Origin: Telmatactis stephensoni
Taxonomy: Eukaryota > Cnidaria > Anthozoa > Actiniaria > Isophelliidae
DNA length: 64,000 bases
Direction: 5' to 3'
Assembly (NCBI GenBank): GCA_029948255.1
Contig: JALIZF010001828.1
Location: 62,001-126,000 of the forward strand
Shown: positions 36,257-46,991 of the stretch, in pieces
Layout of the letters: each line of letters begins with the position of its first letter
Numbering within the stretch: position 1 is the stretch's first letter
The notes under the pieces: model-generated
Databases searched by the model: none
The model's input: only the letters and a program-made list of their open reading frames with translations
Told to the model about the DNA's origin: nothing
Position numbers and translations under genes: made by a program

Positions 36257-36310
36257 GTAAGATCAAAATTATGTCCATTTTGCCTGTTCCTTGTTGAAAA
36301 AAATCATTAA

Positions 36311-37290
36311 CTAGACGCACACGTGCGTTCACTCGTGCCCCGGGAGCCCTTCAGTGACCGGCCCCGTGCGTACTCTTCCCCGAGCCGTTTCACGCATTCT
36401 TCACTTAACCGTAACATAATAAAGACCTTTTTTGACCTTTTTAGAGAATATCTGATTAGTCAATTTGTCTGTCAGCAGCTTAGTGTTTGCCTTTATCCCA
36501 ACATGCAAAAATATACCAGTTTATTCAACTTTTTATTTCACTATATATCTCAATTGTTTGCTGTAAAGACTTCTACAACGACGTTTTTGACACAATAACA
36601 AATCGTGTATTTTTTCGGCGTTCATGTTTCAGATGTTTTATCTATTACGTGACCAAACGCATCAGGTCAAATAGAGTCTTGATTCCATGAAAATATATAA
36701 ATAAATTGTCTGGCCAGAATTGTGTTAAAATTCATTACAAAAACGTCTCAAGATCTCTTGAATGCTTGAATGAAAAATATAATTGACTTGCCTCTATATG
36801 CGTTCGTTTAGCAACATGTAGGGTGAGAAATTCGTAGATTTCCAGCTCAAAGGAATTGTTACGAGTCGCGAGAGCTTCAGTTTTCAAGTACTCCATCGGA
36901 GTTCGATATTTGGTCAAAGTATTGGAGATCAAGCTCAAAATAACAGCCCATTCTGAAGCTCTTATAAGTGTCTAGGTATATCTCGAGTTAAAAGCTCCAT
37001 TTTCTATTGTCTCACTGCTGGAAAAGCCTGTCTCTGAAAGCCATTTTTTGGGCTGTCCGCCATCTTGCATTCCTAAAGTTCCTGACTGGCGTTCACTTCG
37101 AAGACCTTCGAAGAGTTCGCACTCGCTCAAAGGTGATGAATGAAAGGCATTGTTTCTTACGCTCTTAACCAATCAGAAGCTTTAACACGTGACCGATTGC
37201 GCAAGAAAGGCCTCTTCTGGCGGAGAAAAGAGAAAAAAAAAACATTTGCATTTTATAACTCGTTCCCGGCCTAAAGGCCTGGGCACGAGT
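36311..37290 (-). mobile_element. Helentron-like non-autonomous element, copy B
   Basis: 980 bp, the same family as 2440-3542. The minus-strand 5' end is T|ACTCGTGCCCAGGCC at 37290. The 3' end at 36311 has GGGCACGAGT, GA, a hairpin of ACGCAC/GTGCGT and CTAG|T. Shared internal blocks with copy A include the GTCTCTGAAAGC(T/C)ATTTT region and CGTGACCGATTGCGCAAGAA. Differences are many small indels, so both are old. Confidence 0.75.
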
Positions 37291-37339
37291 AAAAAATATT
37301 TTGCATTTTAGTTTCCTAATTTAAACTTTATCCAAGAAA

Positions 37340-37697
37340 ATGGACCGCATGAAAAAAGAAGGAATGAGCTACGAATCTGCTTTGGAGGCGATGGTAAAAG
37401 AGCTACTTGATCGGTCAGGCCTTCGAGGTGTTTTAGTAAATAGCAGAATAATAAATTGTATCGAAGCTCAAGTTTAAAAAATACCGGCCGCTGGTAAAGG
37501 GGGGAGTAGCCTGCGAAGATTGTATGATAAATGGAAAAATGGGAAGCCATGCATACAGTTTCAAAATCTACTACAGTGAGATAGATGTTGCTTCACTTAG
37601 AGAAGAGAATGGACAGTTGAGTTCGCAAAAAAGAGTACTCGAGGAAATAAATATAAACGAAAATGCAAGCGCAGTAGCAAAAAAAAAAAATTCGTGA
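37340..37697 (+). pseudogene. Broken ORF, unrecognised, coiled-coil end
   Basis: ATG at 37340 (MDRMKKEGMSYESALEAMVK at the start) runs 45 codons to a stop. One base over, a second frame from about 37466 to the stop at 37695 reads on with C-E-D-C and a heptad-like segment (IDVASLREENGQLSSQK). Composition and context suggest one reading frame of about 118 codons broken by a single-base shift at about 37470. I do not recognise the family. It lies in the spacer of the giant inverted repeat, on the same strand as the signal-peptide exon. Confidence 0.4.
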
Positions 37698-38216
37698 GGG
37701 CCTGGACTCTAGCTTTAGCAAATGTTCATTGATATAGGGAATAAGTTTGATATGATCAATACCGAGTTTTGCTCTCTTAGTATCATGGTCTCTTGATAGA
37801 AGTTCAAGTTCTTAGAAAGTTCAAGTTCTTAGAAACTTAGAAACGGACTTTTTATCAAAATTGGAAATAACAGGGGGCTAGGCGCATTTTAATAGAGGAG
37901 GACTATGGGATAATGTAGCATTTCTTGCATTATGCAATATATATATGATAGGAGGTGCGCAAATTCTGAGATAATCCTCACACATTTTCCAAATGAAGTA
38001 AAATCTATAAGCGACTTTCTTTTACGCACAAACAACAAAATATATAGCCCATTTTCTTTCCGTTACCACGCAGTTTTCCAGGTATTTTCGTAAATCATTT
38101 TAAACTTTAGGAATGAGGATGGGTTTGTTAGTAGGTGTGTCGCCTGAACTACGTGTTTCTATTTAAACCGTATAACTATTAGGCCATGAAAATAATAATG
38201 AATAGCGATGCTCGTA

Positions 38217-40423
38217 GCGATGTTCGTGGCGCCTAAGGCTATTTTTAGTAATTTCGCCATCGCGCGCGCAAGGCTCTTAAACAATAGAATTCAAACGGTC
38301 CCGTCCGCGCGCACGTCAAAAATCAAATTCTATTGGTTGAGGGACTTGCTCGCACGATGGCGAAGTTACTAAAAATAGCCTTAGTCGCCACGAACATCGC
38401 ACAGACATCAATACCGAGTTTCGCTCTCTTAGTGTTATGGTCTCTTGCTTCTATACGATAAAATTACTCGACATGAATGAAATCCAAAGCTTACACAAAA
38501 TTGTTAAAATCGGGAAAAAGGGCCTTTGAGCTTTCTGTGGTGGCACACCTGAAAATATATGGGAACTTGGTTGATTAATTCGATCGCTGAAGTGATGTAG
38601 ATTTGAATATAATACACTTTGAATTTCACTCAGAGAATCTAAAAACTGATTTTTCGTATTTATAGATAAAAAACAGCAAAAATTTCAATTTCCAAAGAGT
38701 CTGAAGTCGAAGTGAATAAATTTCCGCCAGGGTAGATTTCACACTCTTTTGTTTTGCACAAAAGACTTTTGAAACGAGCAAAAGAGTGTGAAGTCTATCC
38801 AGGCTTAAGTTTTTTGAAAGTGTTCCATGGAACTCCAAACTTTAAAATTGTGTAAAAAATTCGGAATTCATTCAAATTGAAATGCTTAGAAATGCTCGAA
38901 CTTTTCGTCAAAAAGGGTGAAATAGCAGGGGGTTAGGTGCACTTTATCTACGACTATATATCCCAAGGCTTTCCTTATCAATTGAATTTGAATTTCTACT
39001 CTGTTATTTCGGAAAGACTGACTGTTAGACCATCAAGCAACAATCTTTACAATCTTTGGTGTTTTACGGGACGACGACGGATTAGTTTAAGAAAAAGGTT
39101 TGGACTAAATCATGATCAATTTTTTATTTCTAATAAAAACTAAAAAGGAAGAAATTTTGAACAAATATCTAATTCATGTCCTTAGTTCACCCTCCCCCTT
39201 CCCCCTCCAACACCACCCGCCCTATAGTCATTATCGATTAGTTATCGATTAGTTGAATCAAGCGAAACGGTGTTGTAAACAGGAGTCAAAGTCTTACTCA
39301 TTTGAGGTAAATTGAACCTGAATTCTTCATTATTTTACGATAAGACTTTTAGACTTTTAGAATATAAAGTTTCTGTTAATTTCCAGCATGGTTTCTCAAG
39401 AGATGGCCTTAGATAGATAAGAAAACGGACAGAAGTTTGTGAAAATTGTTACAGTAACGAACGACAATAGACGACTTTCAAAAATGGCGGCCTAGTACAT
39501 GAGAACGAGGCCACAAAGGCCTTGTTACCAGAAAATAAGCGTGGCGACACTTCTATTGCTATCAAAGACGATGTGTTCCTTTTCCTTTTAAAATACCTAT
39601 TTTATGTGCATTTTACAGGATAATTTTTATATATTTAGAATCATTTGATGCGATGTTGATTTTGGAGGCCTTTCCTCACTATAACCGTCACGCTGTCGCA
39701 AACAATTCAACCTAGTTCCCGTAAATATTGCGGTAAGTTCAATTTACTTCGCCTATGACCTAAGCTACTGTTCTAATTCCCTTTTTTGAACCGTATTTAC
39801 GATGAATTGCGGTCAAAATTGTTAAAAATCGAACTAGAGTGGTATTGCTGATAGACCGGAAGTCATCTTGTCGATTGAATCAACGTCTGAAAATTGTCTC
39901 TTTTGAAAGTTATTTTTCGCAAGCGCAACGCACAGGCCGACGAATGTTTTTCTATGAGCTGAAAGACTATCTTTAGTGTGTTTGATAGAGGTGTCTCACT
40001 ATTTCTTAACTGGTGCCACTTTCGAGAAATGGCCAGTTTAAAATCTGTCCTATACCGACTAGAAATTCAGTGGGGGTTATTCAAAAATCCCCGAAAAAAA
40101 TTGATTTGAATATATTTCAAATCTGGACCCACAGATCTCTTAAATAAACACATTTCTTGTTATTCAAGAGAGTTTTAGATCTTTTTGCTCAACGAAAACA
40201 ATTTTTGAGCACTCTTTCGAGACTGCTATTTTTGGGTGGAAATTTGAGGGTGTGGGACGGTTGAAGTTGGGATGTCAATATTTCGAGAAAGTAAAACAAC
40301 AAGAATGAAAGAAACATGGTTTCATAGTTAACTAGGCACCTTCTACTGATAAACAAAAAATTAGGCGAAAATATTTTTCAGATGAAAAAAACTGGTCGTT
40401 TTTAAGGCGCACAGCCACTTAAA
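38217..40423. repeat. Giant inverted repeat, right arm
   Basis: Reverse complement of 32783-35667 without the 668-bp insertion. The inner end is the 184-bp MITE copy (38217-38400). Beyond 40423 similarity ends at GCGCACAGCCACTTAAAA. A partial extra copy of the CAATACCGAGTTT(C/T)GCTCTCTTAGT(A/G)T block occurs in the spacer near 37755. Confidence 0.93.
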
Positions 40424-40636
40424 AACTTTTACCTAAATTTAATTGCTAGGCCCTAACTCAGAAACTTAAGTTAACTTAGGGCCTATGCATTGCTTTAATA
40501 TTTTCCTGTAATCTTAACCACGTCACTTCACTCCTTGAAAAACAACAAAAAATTGTAAGAAAAAATTGTATTGTACATTTGAATTGTAATGTGTAGATAT
40601 ATCTATTTTTTTCAAAAATGCAGAAATAAAAAATTG

Positions 40637-40752
40637 TATTGTATTGTATTGTATTGTATTGTATTGTATTGTATTGTATTGTATTGTATTGTATTGTATT
40701 GTATTGTATTGTATTGTATTGTATTGTATTGTATTGTATTGTATTGTATTGT
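40637..40752. repeat. (TTGTA)n pentanucleotide microsatellite
   Basis: About 23 perfect units, the same motif as at 1228-1396. Open frames across it are artefacts. Confidence 0.95.
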
Positions 40753-42062
40753 ACTCCATGTCCCTTTGAGGGTTGTCTAGGAAATGATTCATGCAGTAGT
40801 ACATTACGGTCGCAAGGAAACAATGCCACAGGCGACAAGTAGAACAAAAAGACATTGTTCAGAGTGATCCACATATTCTTTGTTTTTGTCGTTTTAACAA
40901 ATCGCGAGCTTCGTTCTAACAGCAGTGGATGGCCCAAAAGATTTCACAAAGCTCGGTACAGAGTTCATATAGTCTGATCAGTCTAAAATTGCTAAATATA
41001 GGTTTAATAGTACAGCTCATTTACTTGCTTGCTAACTCCTCATTTCATTTGGAGAAATAGTAAACTGTCCTCTTATCTTCAAGTATCTTGCTTGATCACT
41101 GTTTTAACTGAAGACTGATCAGTTGAGCCAAAGTCCTTTCTTTAGAAAGCCACTACACACCCCATAAACAATATTACGAAAAACTGTTCTTTAGATTCAC
41201 TTTTTCCATAGAAAAAAGTTTTTAAAACTGACTCATGATAGTTCACAACGAAGAATTTATTGCAAGGTACCCTCGTGCCCTGCACGATTCATTGGATCTG
41301 TTGAATCAATACCGCGGAGCCCTCGATTGTGGATAAATTGTCTATAAAAACGAAGTACTGACAGGCCACAATCACATTTTATTGAGCTCTAAAAACATAT
41401 ATAATTTTTATGGATTTAAAACTTACCAAGTCATTTTAGACATTTTAGCATTGTAGATCTGTTGACTGTGACAGTAGCAGTGCATTGGAACATAATTGTA
41501 TTGATCATGTCATCTTTTTAGCTGCTCTATCAGTTTTATCCTCCAATACTTTTGAAGGTAAACCTTTTCTTTGTGTTCTCCATCGAATCAGGCAACAATT
41601 AATTTGTAGATTGTTTTGGTAATAGAGAGCATATTTATCGAGACAAACTTCATAGAATATTCACGGCGTGTCCAACAGCCGTAACGAAGCCCAACGATTT
41701 CGAAATGAGCGGCAAAATTGCAAATATCAAACAGCGTGCCCTGATTGGTCGGTTTTAGGCGATTACTTCCGGTGATCATGTTTCATCAAGACAGCTAAAC
41801 TAACTGCTTCAAACTGCTGTCTTGGTTTTATAGAATTATTTGTTATTCGAAATCTAGTAATGCTAAAAACAATTTTGATATTTTAAAATCTTTTATGATC
41901 CACCTATGAAGAGGCAGAATATGTCTGTGTGCGCATAGAACATATTTTTTCCTTCTTTGCTCACTTTATTCTGCAATCACGGAACGATTGCGAAGTTTCT
42001 TTTCAAAAATTGCTTTGTCACGAAAAGTATTGCAATCAGTCAAGGGACATGAAAATGCGCGG
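40753..42062. other. No recognised gene
   Basis: AT-rich sequence without repeat ends. A short inverted pair TAGGCCCTAA...TTAGGGCCTA lies just before it (40446-40484). A donor-like site on the minus strand near 41426 has no convincing exon. Confidence 0.45.
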
Positions 42063-42115
42063 TTTGGTACGTAAAGCACCGTAAAAACCCGTAAATATCT
42101 TATTTACGTATATTT

Positions 42116-42223
42116 AACAATTATTCCACGAAATCGAGTCGTACGTGCACTCATAGCCGACGAGGCGCGCAGCGCCGAGTCGGCTATTAGCCATGGACGA
42201 CGAGATTGAGTGGAATAATTGTT
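42116..42223. repeat. 108-bp palindrome
   Basis: AACAATTATTCCAC(G)... pairs with ...GTGGAATAATTGTT, and the centre TAGCCGACGAGGCGC/GCGCCGAGTCGGCTA is itself nearly palindromic. No coding. Confidence 0.8.
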
Positions 42224-42587
42224 TTATTATATCCACATCCACTGGATTCTGTGAAAAATGTAATTTCAATTATTTTCATGTTTAAAAAATATTAATGGAA
42301 AAAAATTGTTAAAGATTACTTCCAGTTTTCGAGGACGTGACAAATCGCACGAAACAGTAATTAAGCATAAAATAGTTTTAAGCAGCTATATTTAACTCAG
42401 TTTTGGACATCTCGGTATTTGTCAAATTTATGGAACAAGAGTACAATAAAAAAGATCACAAAAAGTGTTTATAATTAGCCGGCATGAGGACTGTAAACAA
42501 ACCGGCAAATAGCGACAGAGACAGTAGATTTTGGGTAAAAATCTGTATCAACAATCATTGAAAAATTGAAAAAAATGTATTTCTTAC

Positions 42588-42704
42588 CATCAAATACTTT
42601 CATTACAAACTTTGTTGCTTTATTTTTTTTGGAGTTTTTGGAGTTTTGTTTTCTAGTAAAGACTTTATTTCGTCCTCAGTTAGTTCGGCAAAACGCTCCG
42701 CCAT
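42588..42704 (-). pseudogene. Captured first exon, Crypton/QRICH-like family
   Basis: On the minus strand, ATG at 42704 in an AAAATGGCGG context gives MAERFAELTEDEIKSLLENK. A donor GATG|GTAAGAAA ends the exon at 42588. The first part matches what I recall as the start of a large anthozoan family (M-A-x-R-F-A-x-L-T-x-E-E-I-x-x-L-L-E-x-K). The second part (K-x-T-K-F-V-M-K-V-F-D) is in another frame, so a one-base shift has broken it. The exon lies inside a small transposon with TIRs, which suggests capture of promoter and exon 1. Confidence 0.5.
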
Positions 42705-43069
42705 TTTGATTTTCTCAACTCACGGGATATGAGCTGATAGCTTAGTAGTAGAGGAACCAATCAGAGCGCGCGATTGCTCATATCCAGTGGATATAATAAT
42801 TAAGTATATCCGATTTGCGCCGTAAATTTCGATCTTATTTACGTGCGTTTACGGGTCTTTAAGCATCTTTACGCACCACAAAACCTTTACGAATTCCCTA
42901 AAACACGCGTAAACATTGAATCGATATTTACGAATATTTACGCATTCAATAAATGTACGTAACAATCTATTTCATGCAGTTAACAACTATATTATTATTT
43001 ATTATATACATATCGAGATATACTCACAGAAAAGCCATTACAATAAGATTTTCGTTTGTTTACTCAATC

Positions 43070-43190
43070 TCCGCCAATCAGAATGCGCGTATCGTTTTCT
43101 TCACGTGTGAGAAAAACGATACGTCCAATCAGAAGCCGCGTATCGCTTTTTTTCACGTGTGAGAAAAACGATACGTTCAATCAGAAGCGA
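43070..43190. repeat. ~57-bp tandem repeat
   Basis: About two copies of a unit containing CGTATCG(T/C)TTT...CACGTGTGAGAAAAACGATACGT(C/T)CAATCAGAAG. The CACGTG and inverted CGTATCGTTTT/AAAACGATACG words give local dyads. Confidence 0.8.
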
Positions 43191-43883
43191 CTTCATTCCT
43201 GATGAAAATTTTTTCTCTCAGCACTTTTTGTCGAAGGATTTTCAGTCTTGGCAGTTCAATTTTTAATCTTTATTCAGTAAAAATTCAAGTAGATTAGCTT
43301 ATTTACTACAAAAGTCATCGATGTCATGAAGAAGAAGAGCTCTATGGGAAAAAGATTTTCAAAACCACGCTGTGCTGCAAAAAGCGAAGGAGGATTATAT
43401 TCACGGCCGGCAGATTCGGAGTCACTGAATGAAAATTTAGTCGAACTGAGCCCTTTTATACAAAAGCTCGGAGAAAAACACTGATAAATCAAGTTCAAGG
43501 TAAAGTTTTGAAGGACATTTGAAACGCAAAGCATGTTTAACGAGCGTGAATTTGACCGTAAGTTTGTCTTTGAATACTTTGAATGAACTCAAATTCTTCG
43601 CATTGTCTTTGCTTGTTTTGTAAACAAACGTCTGTCAACGAGAAAAAAGTCCAAGTTACACAGAAAAAAATCATAATTTTGCACTGTAATTCACTTTAGA
43701 TACAAATAAATATTATTTTTGTTTTGTTTTGACGTCTGTTTGTAATTTAAATTTTGTTTTGTAGCTAGGGTTTTTGTGTTTTTTGAAATCAAAATCTTGA
43801 CCATGGAAAAGCAAACCATTTTCACAGCAAAATGACTAAAATTTATAAAAATCTCGGTATGTATAAAATAAACAGAAAACACC

Positions 43884-44015
43884 ATGGAAGTGCTTTGTAC
43901 AGTTTTTATTCACTCGTTGTTTCGTATCATAAAACTCACTCGCTCGAAGACTCGCTCGTTCGTTTTATGATACTTCACAACTCGTGAATAAAAACCGTAC
44001 GCGCACACTTTCCAT
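43884..44015. repeat. 132-bp foldback element
   Basis: ATGGAAGTGCTTTGTACAGT... at the left pairs with ...CGTACGCGCACACTTTCCAT at the right; about 60-bp arms. The centre is CGCTCGAAGACTCGCTCG. No coding. Confidence 0.8.
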
Positions 44016-44606
44016 GAAGTATTCTCTATATATTATAATAATATATATTAGAAAAATAATAAATCTTGCCATTAGAGCAACATATTATGTATTTTGTTGC
44101 AGAAATATAATTTGGAATGGCCCACAACTCTTGAAATCCTAACAATTTTTTTTTTAAATTCGGTTCCTCATGTATCAATTCAAATAGCCAGTTGTTTATT
44201 GCCTATACATAGTGAGATTTCCAACTGTATTCATAAGCAAATAAAGTTTCCATTATATATTATTAGCATTCAATTCAAAGCTAAACTAAGATTTAAATGA
44301 TAACGAACTTACTTTTACATATATTAGAACATCTTCTATGTCCGGCATTAAAATCTAAATTGAAAACACAAATGAACAAATGAACAAATGAACAATATAA
44401 ATATATATTATATATATTACTCATGTATCAATTCAAGTAGCCAGTTGTTTATTGCCTATACGTATTGAGATTTACAACTGTATTCATATAAGCAAATAAA
44501 GTTTCCATTATTTATTATTAGCATACAAAGCTAAACTAAGATTTAAATGATAACGAACTCACTTTCAATACATATAAACAAACATCTTCTTCTTTGCCCT
44601 AAATTG

Positions 44607-44944
44607 AAAATGAACAAATGAACAAATGAACAAATGAACAAATGAACAAATGAACAAATGAACAAATGAACAAATGAACAAATGAACAAATGAACAAATG
44701 AACAAATGAACAAATGAACAAATGAACAAATGAACAAATGAACAAATGAACAAATGAACAAATGAACAAATGAACAAATGAACAAATGAACAAATGAACA
44801 AATGAACAAATGAACAAATGAACAAATGAACAAATGAACAAATGAACAAATGAACAAATGAACAAATGAACAAATGAACAAATGAACAAATGAACAAATG
44901 AACAAATGAACAAATGAACAAATGAACAAATGAACAAATGAACA
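44607..44944. repeat. (AATGAACA)n octanucleotide microsatellite
   Basis: About 42 perfect 8-bp units. All three minus-strand frames are open because 8 is not a multiple of 3, giving long F-I-C-S-F-V-H-L peptides that are not genes. Confidence 0.97.
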
Positions 44945-45537
44945 ATTAAATGAATTAATAAATGAATGAATGAATGAATGAATGAATGAATGAATGAATG
45001 AATGAATGAATGAATGAATGAATAATACTAATGGAACTGAGTGGAGTGCTTCGCGCGGTCGTGCGAGTATGATGTCAGATTAAATTTATACGACAGGAAG
45101 TTAAAAAGCCAGTAACAAAAAAAAACAGCAACTCTTTTATTATTAGAAAAATGATATTGCCATTAGAGCAACATATTATATAATTTGCTGCAGAAATAAG
45201 ATTTGGAATGGCCTATAACTGTTGAAATTGTAACATTTTTTAAATTTGATTATTCCTTGTAAATATACATTTATATATATTACTCATGTATCAGTTCAAG
45301 TAGCCAGGTGTTTATTGCATATACGTACTGAGATTTTCAACTGTATTCATAAGCAAATAAAGTTTCCATTATCTATTATTAGCATACAATGCTAAACTAA
45401 GATTTAAATGATGACCAACTCACTCTCACAATCTTCAAGAGCACATCTACTTCTATAACCTAAAGTGAAAACACAAATGAACAAATGAGTTAATGAACAA
45501 ATGGACAAATGAATGAATGAATGAATGAAAAATGAAT

Positions 45538-46063
45538 GAACGAACGAACGAACGAACGAACGAACGAACGAACGAACGAACGAACGAACGAACGAACGAA
45601 CGAACGAACGAACGAACGAACGAACGAACGAACGAACGAACGAACGAACGAACGAACGAACGAACGAACGAACGAACGAACGAACGAACGAACGAACGAA
45701 CGAACGAACGAACGAACGAACGAACGAACGAACGAACGAACGAACGAACGAACGAACGAACGAACGAACGAACGAACGAACGAACGAACGAACGAACGAA
45801 CGAACGAACGAACGAACGAACGAACGAACGAACGAACGAACGAACGAACGAACGAACGAACGAACGAACGAACGAACGAACGAACGAACGAACGAACGAA
45901 CGAACGAACGAACGAACGAACGAACGAACGAACGAACGAACGAACGAACGAACGAACGAACGAACGAACGAACGAACGAACGAACGAACGAACGAACGAA
46001 CGAACGAACGAACGAACGAACGAACGAACGAACGAACGAACGAACGAACGAACGAACGAACGA
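45538..46063. repeat. (CGAA)n tetranucleotide microsatellite, ~526 bp
   Basis: About 131 uninterrupted CGAA units bordered on both sides by TGAA units (45506-45537, 46064-46107). The pure core contains a CpG in every unit while the edges carry TG, as if CpG-to-TpG decay or spread of a C variant shaped it. The 179- to 231-codon frames (NERT/FVRS repeats) are artefacts. Confidence 0.97.
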
Positions 46064-46185
46064 ATGAATGAATGAATGAATGAATGAATGAATGAATGAA
46101 TGAATGATACTAATAGAACTGAGTGGAGTGCTTCGCGGTCGTGCGAGTTTGATGTCAGACCAAATCTACACGACAGGAAGTTCAA

Positions 46186-46628
46186 TTAACACTTTATTAT
46201 ATACCTATTTGCACAAACGTTGGTTCTTTCAAAATCATCAAAACCTAGAAGCCGAGACGGAAATGGTTCCTGATTACACTGTTGACATATGGATTTTCAT
46301 GTTTTTTACTTTTGACTTCGCTAAATAATCGTCTTTGGAATTCCAAGAATTTGTCTCGGCCGATATTTTAAATGTCCACGTGCACGCCTTCTTTAAAATC
46401 ATTTAAAAAACTCATTAATAATTCATAAGGCAAACACAATGAAAATCGCCACCGTGACGAGTGTCTTTATATCTGATAAAGATTCGGCCTAATTTACATC
46501 AACTTTAACCTCGATTTTCTCCAAGAAAAATGAAGATATTTTTGAATTTCTTTTAGAGAACAACTCTAATATGTGTTGGAGTTTTTTAAGCCGTATAAAG
46601 AACTCGAGATCGTGTTTTATCGGTATAA
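46186..46628. other. Flank of the BEL insertion, no gene
   Basis: The last 60 bp before the BEL element (TATAAAGAACTCGAGATCGTGTTTTATCGG) are inverted relative to the 60 bp after it (53455-53505), so the element landed near the middle of an older palindrome. The word CATAAGGCAAACACAATGAAAAT near 46420 recurs at 26720. Confidence 0.6.
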
Positions 46629-46633
46629 AGTAC

Positions 46634-46935
46634 TGTTGACATTTAAATTAAAATATACTGGGATTCCTGTGGAATCCATAATTATATTACACGAGAGACT
46701 CCGGCGCGATCAGCCCAAAATCATTGTAAGTATAATTGTTCAATTTGTAAGAATTTCCCATTCCTAAGATATATAATTTTCCTACAGCGAATCGCTACGA
46801 TCTGAACTACGAATCGACCGTGGATAGTGGAATAGTTTGACAGTTTTATAAGAAAGAATTACAGTATTGAATCGAAGACGACTATGAAATAAATTGAAGC
46901 GATATCGAAAAGTTGGTCCGCTAATGGAGTCTACA
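46634..46935 (+). repeat. 5' LTR of the BEL/Pao element
   Basis: 302 bp, TGTTG...CTACA. It contains AATAAA at 46888-46893. It also has an intron-like pair, donor GTAAGTATAA near 46727 and acceptor TTTTCCTACAG near 46786; whether this is used is unknown. Confidence 0.95.
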
Positions 46936-46991
46936 TTTCATTCGAATGATTTTTTGGACAAGAAAACAAGAATTTAAATTGAACAGAGAAG

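Larger units (their letters stand above)
42063..42885. mobile_element. TTTACG-rich element with nested insertions
   Basis: Outer ends are inverted: GTACGTAAAGCACCGTAAAAACCCGTAAAT at the left and CGTTTACGGGTCTTTAAGCATCTTTACG at the right. The word composition matches 27620-28000. Inside are a 108-bp palindrome (42116-42223) and an element with ends TTATTATATCCAC...TCCAGTGGATATAATAA (about 42222-42803). Confidence 0.5.
44060..46185. repeat. Tandem segmental duplication with giant microsatellites
   Basis: A left block (GCCATTAGAGCAACATATTAT...GATTTAAATGATAACGAACT) occurs at 44060-44345, partly again at 44415-44570, and at 45150-45425. A right block (TACTAAT(G/A)GAACTGAGTGGAGTGCTTCGCG...CGACAGGAAGTT) occurs at 45025-45105 and 46107-46185. 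Between left and right block each copy has its own microsatellite: (AATGAACA)n at 44607-44944 followed by (TGAA)n to 45022, and (CGAA)n at 45538-46063 flanked by (TGAA)n. Confidence 0.88.

Noticed and set aside
34741..39143. Pairs of identical 68- and 70-residue ORFs in opposite orientation
   Set aside because: Identity is explained by the giant inverted repeat; no ATG context, domain or splice support, so not called genes.
44543..44945. Three overlapping 112-128 codon minus-strand frames (FICSFVHL repeats)
   Set aside because: An 8-bp repeat without stop words is open in all three frames; not a gene.
45490..46185. Long open frames of NERT/FVRS repeats (179-231 codons)
   Set aside because: Direct products of the CGAA/TGAA microsatellite; open in several frames on both strands with no flanking coding signal.
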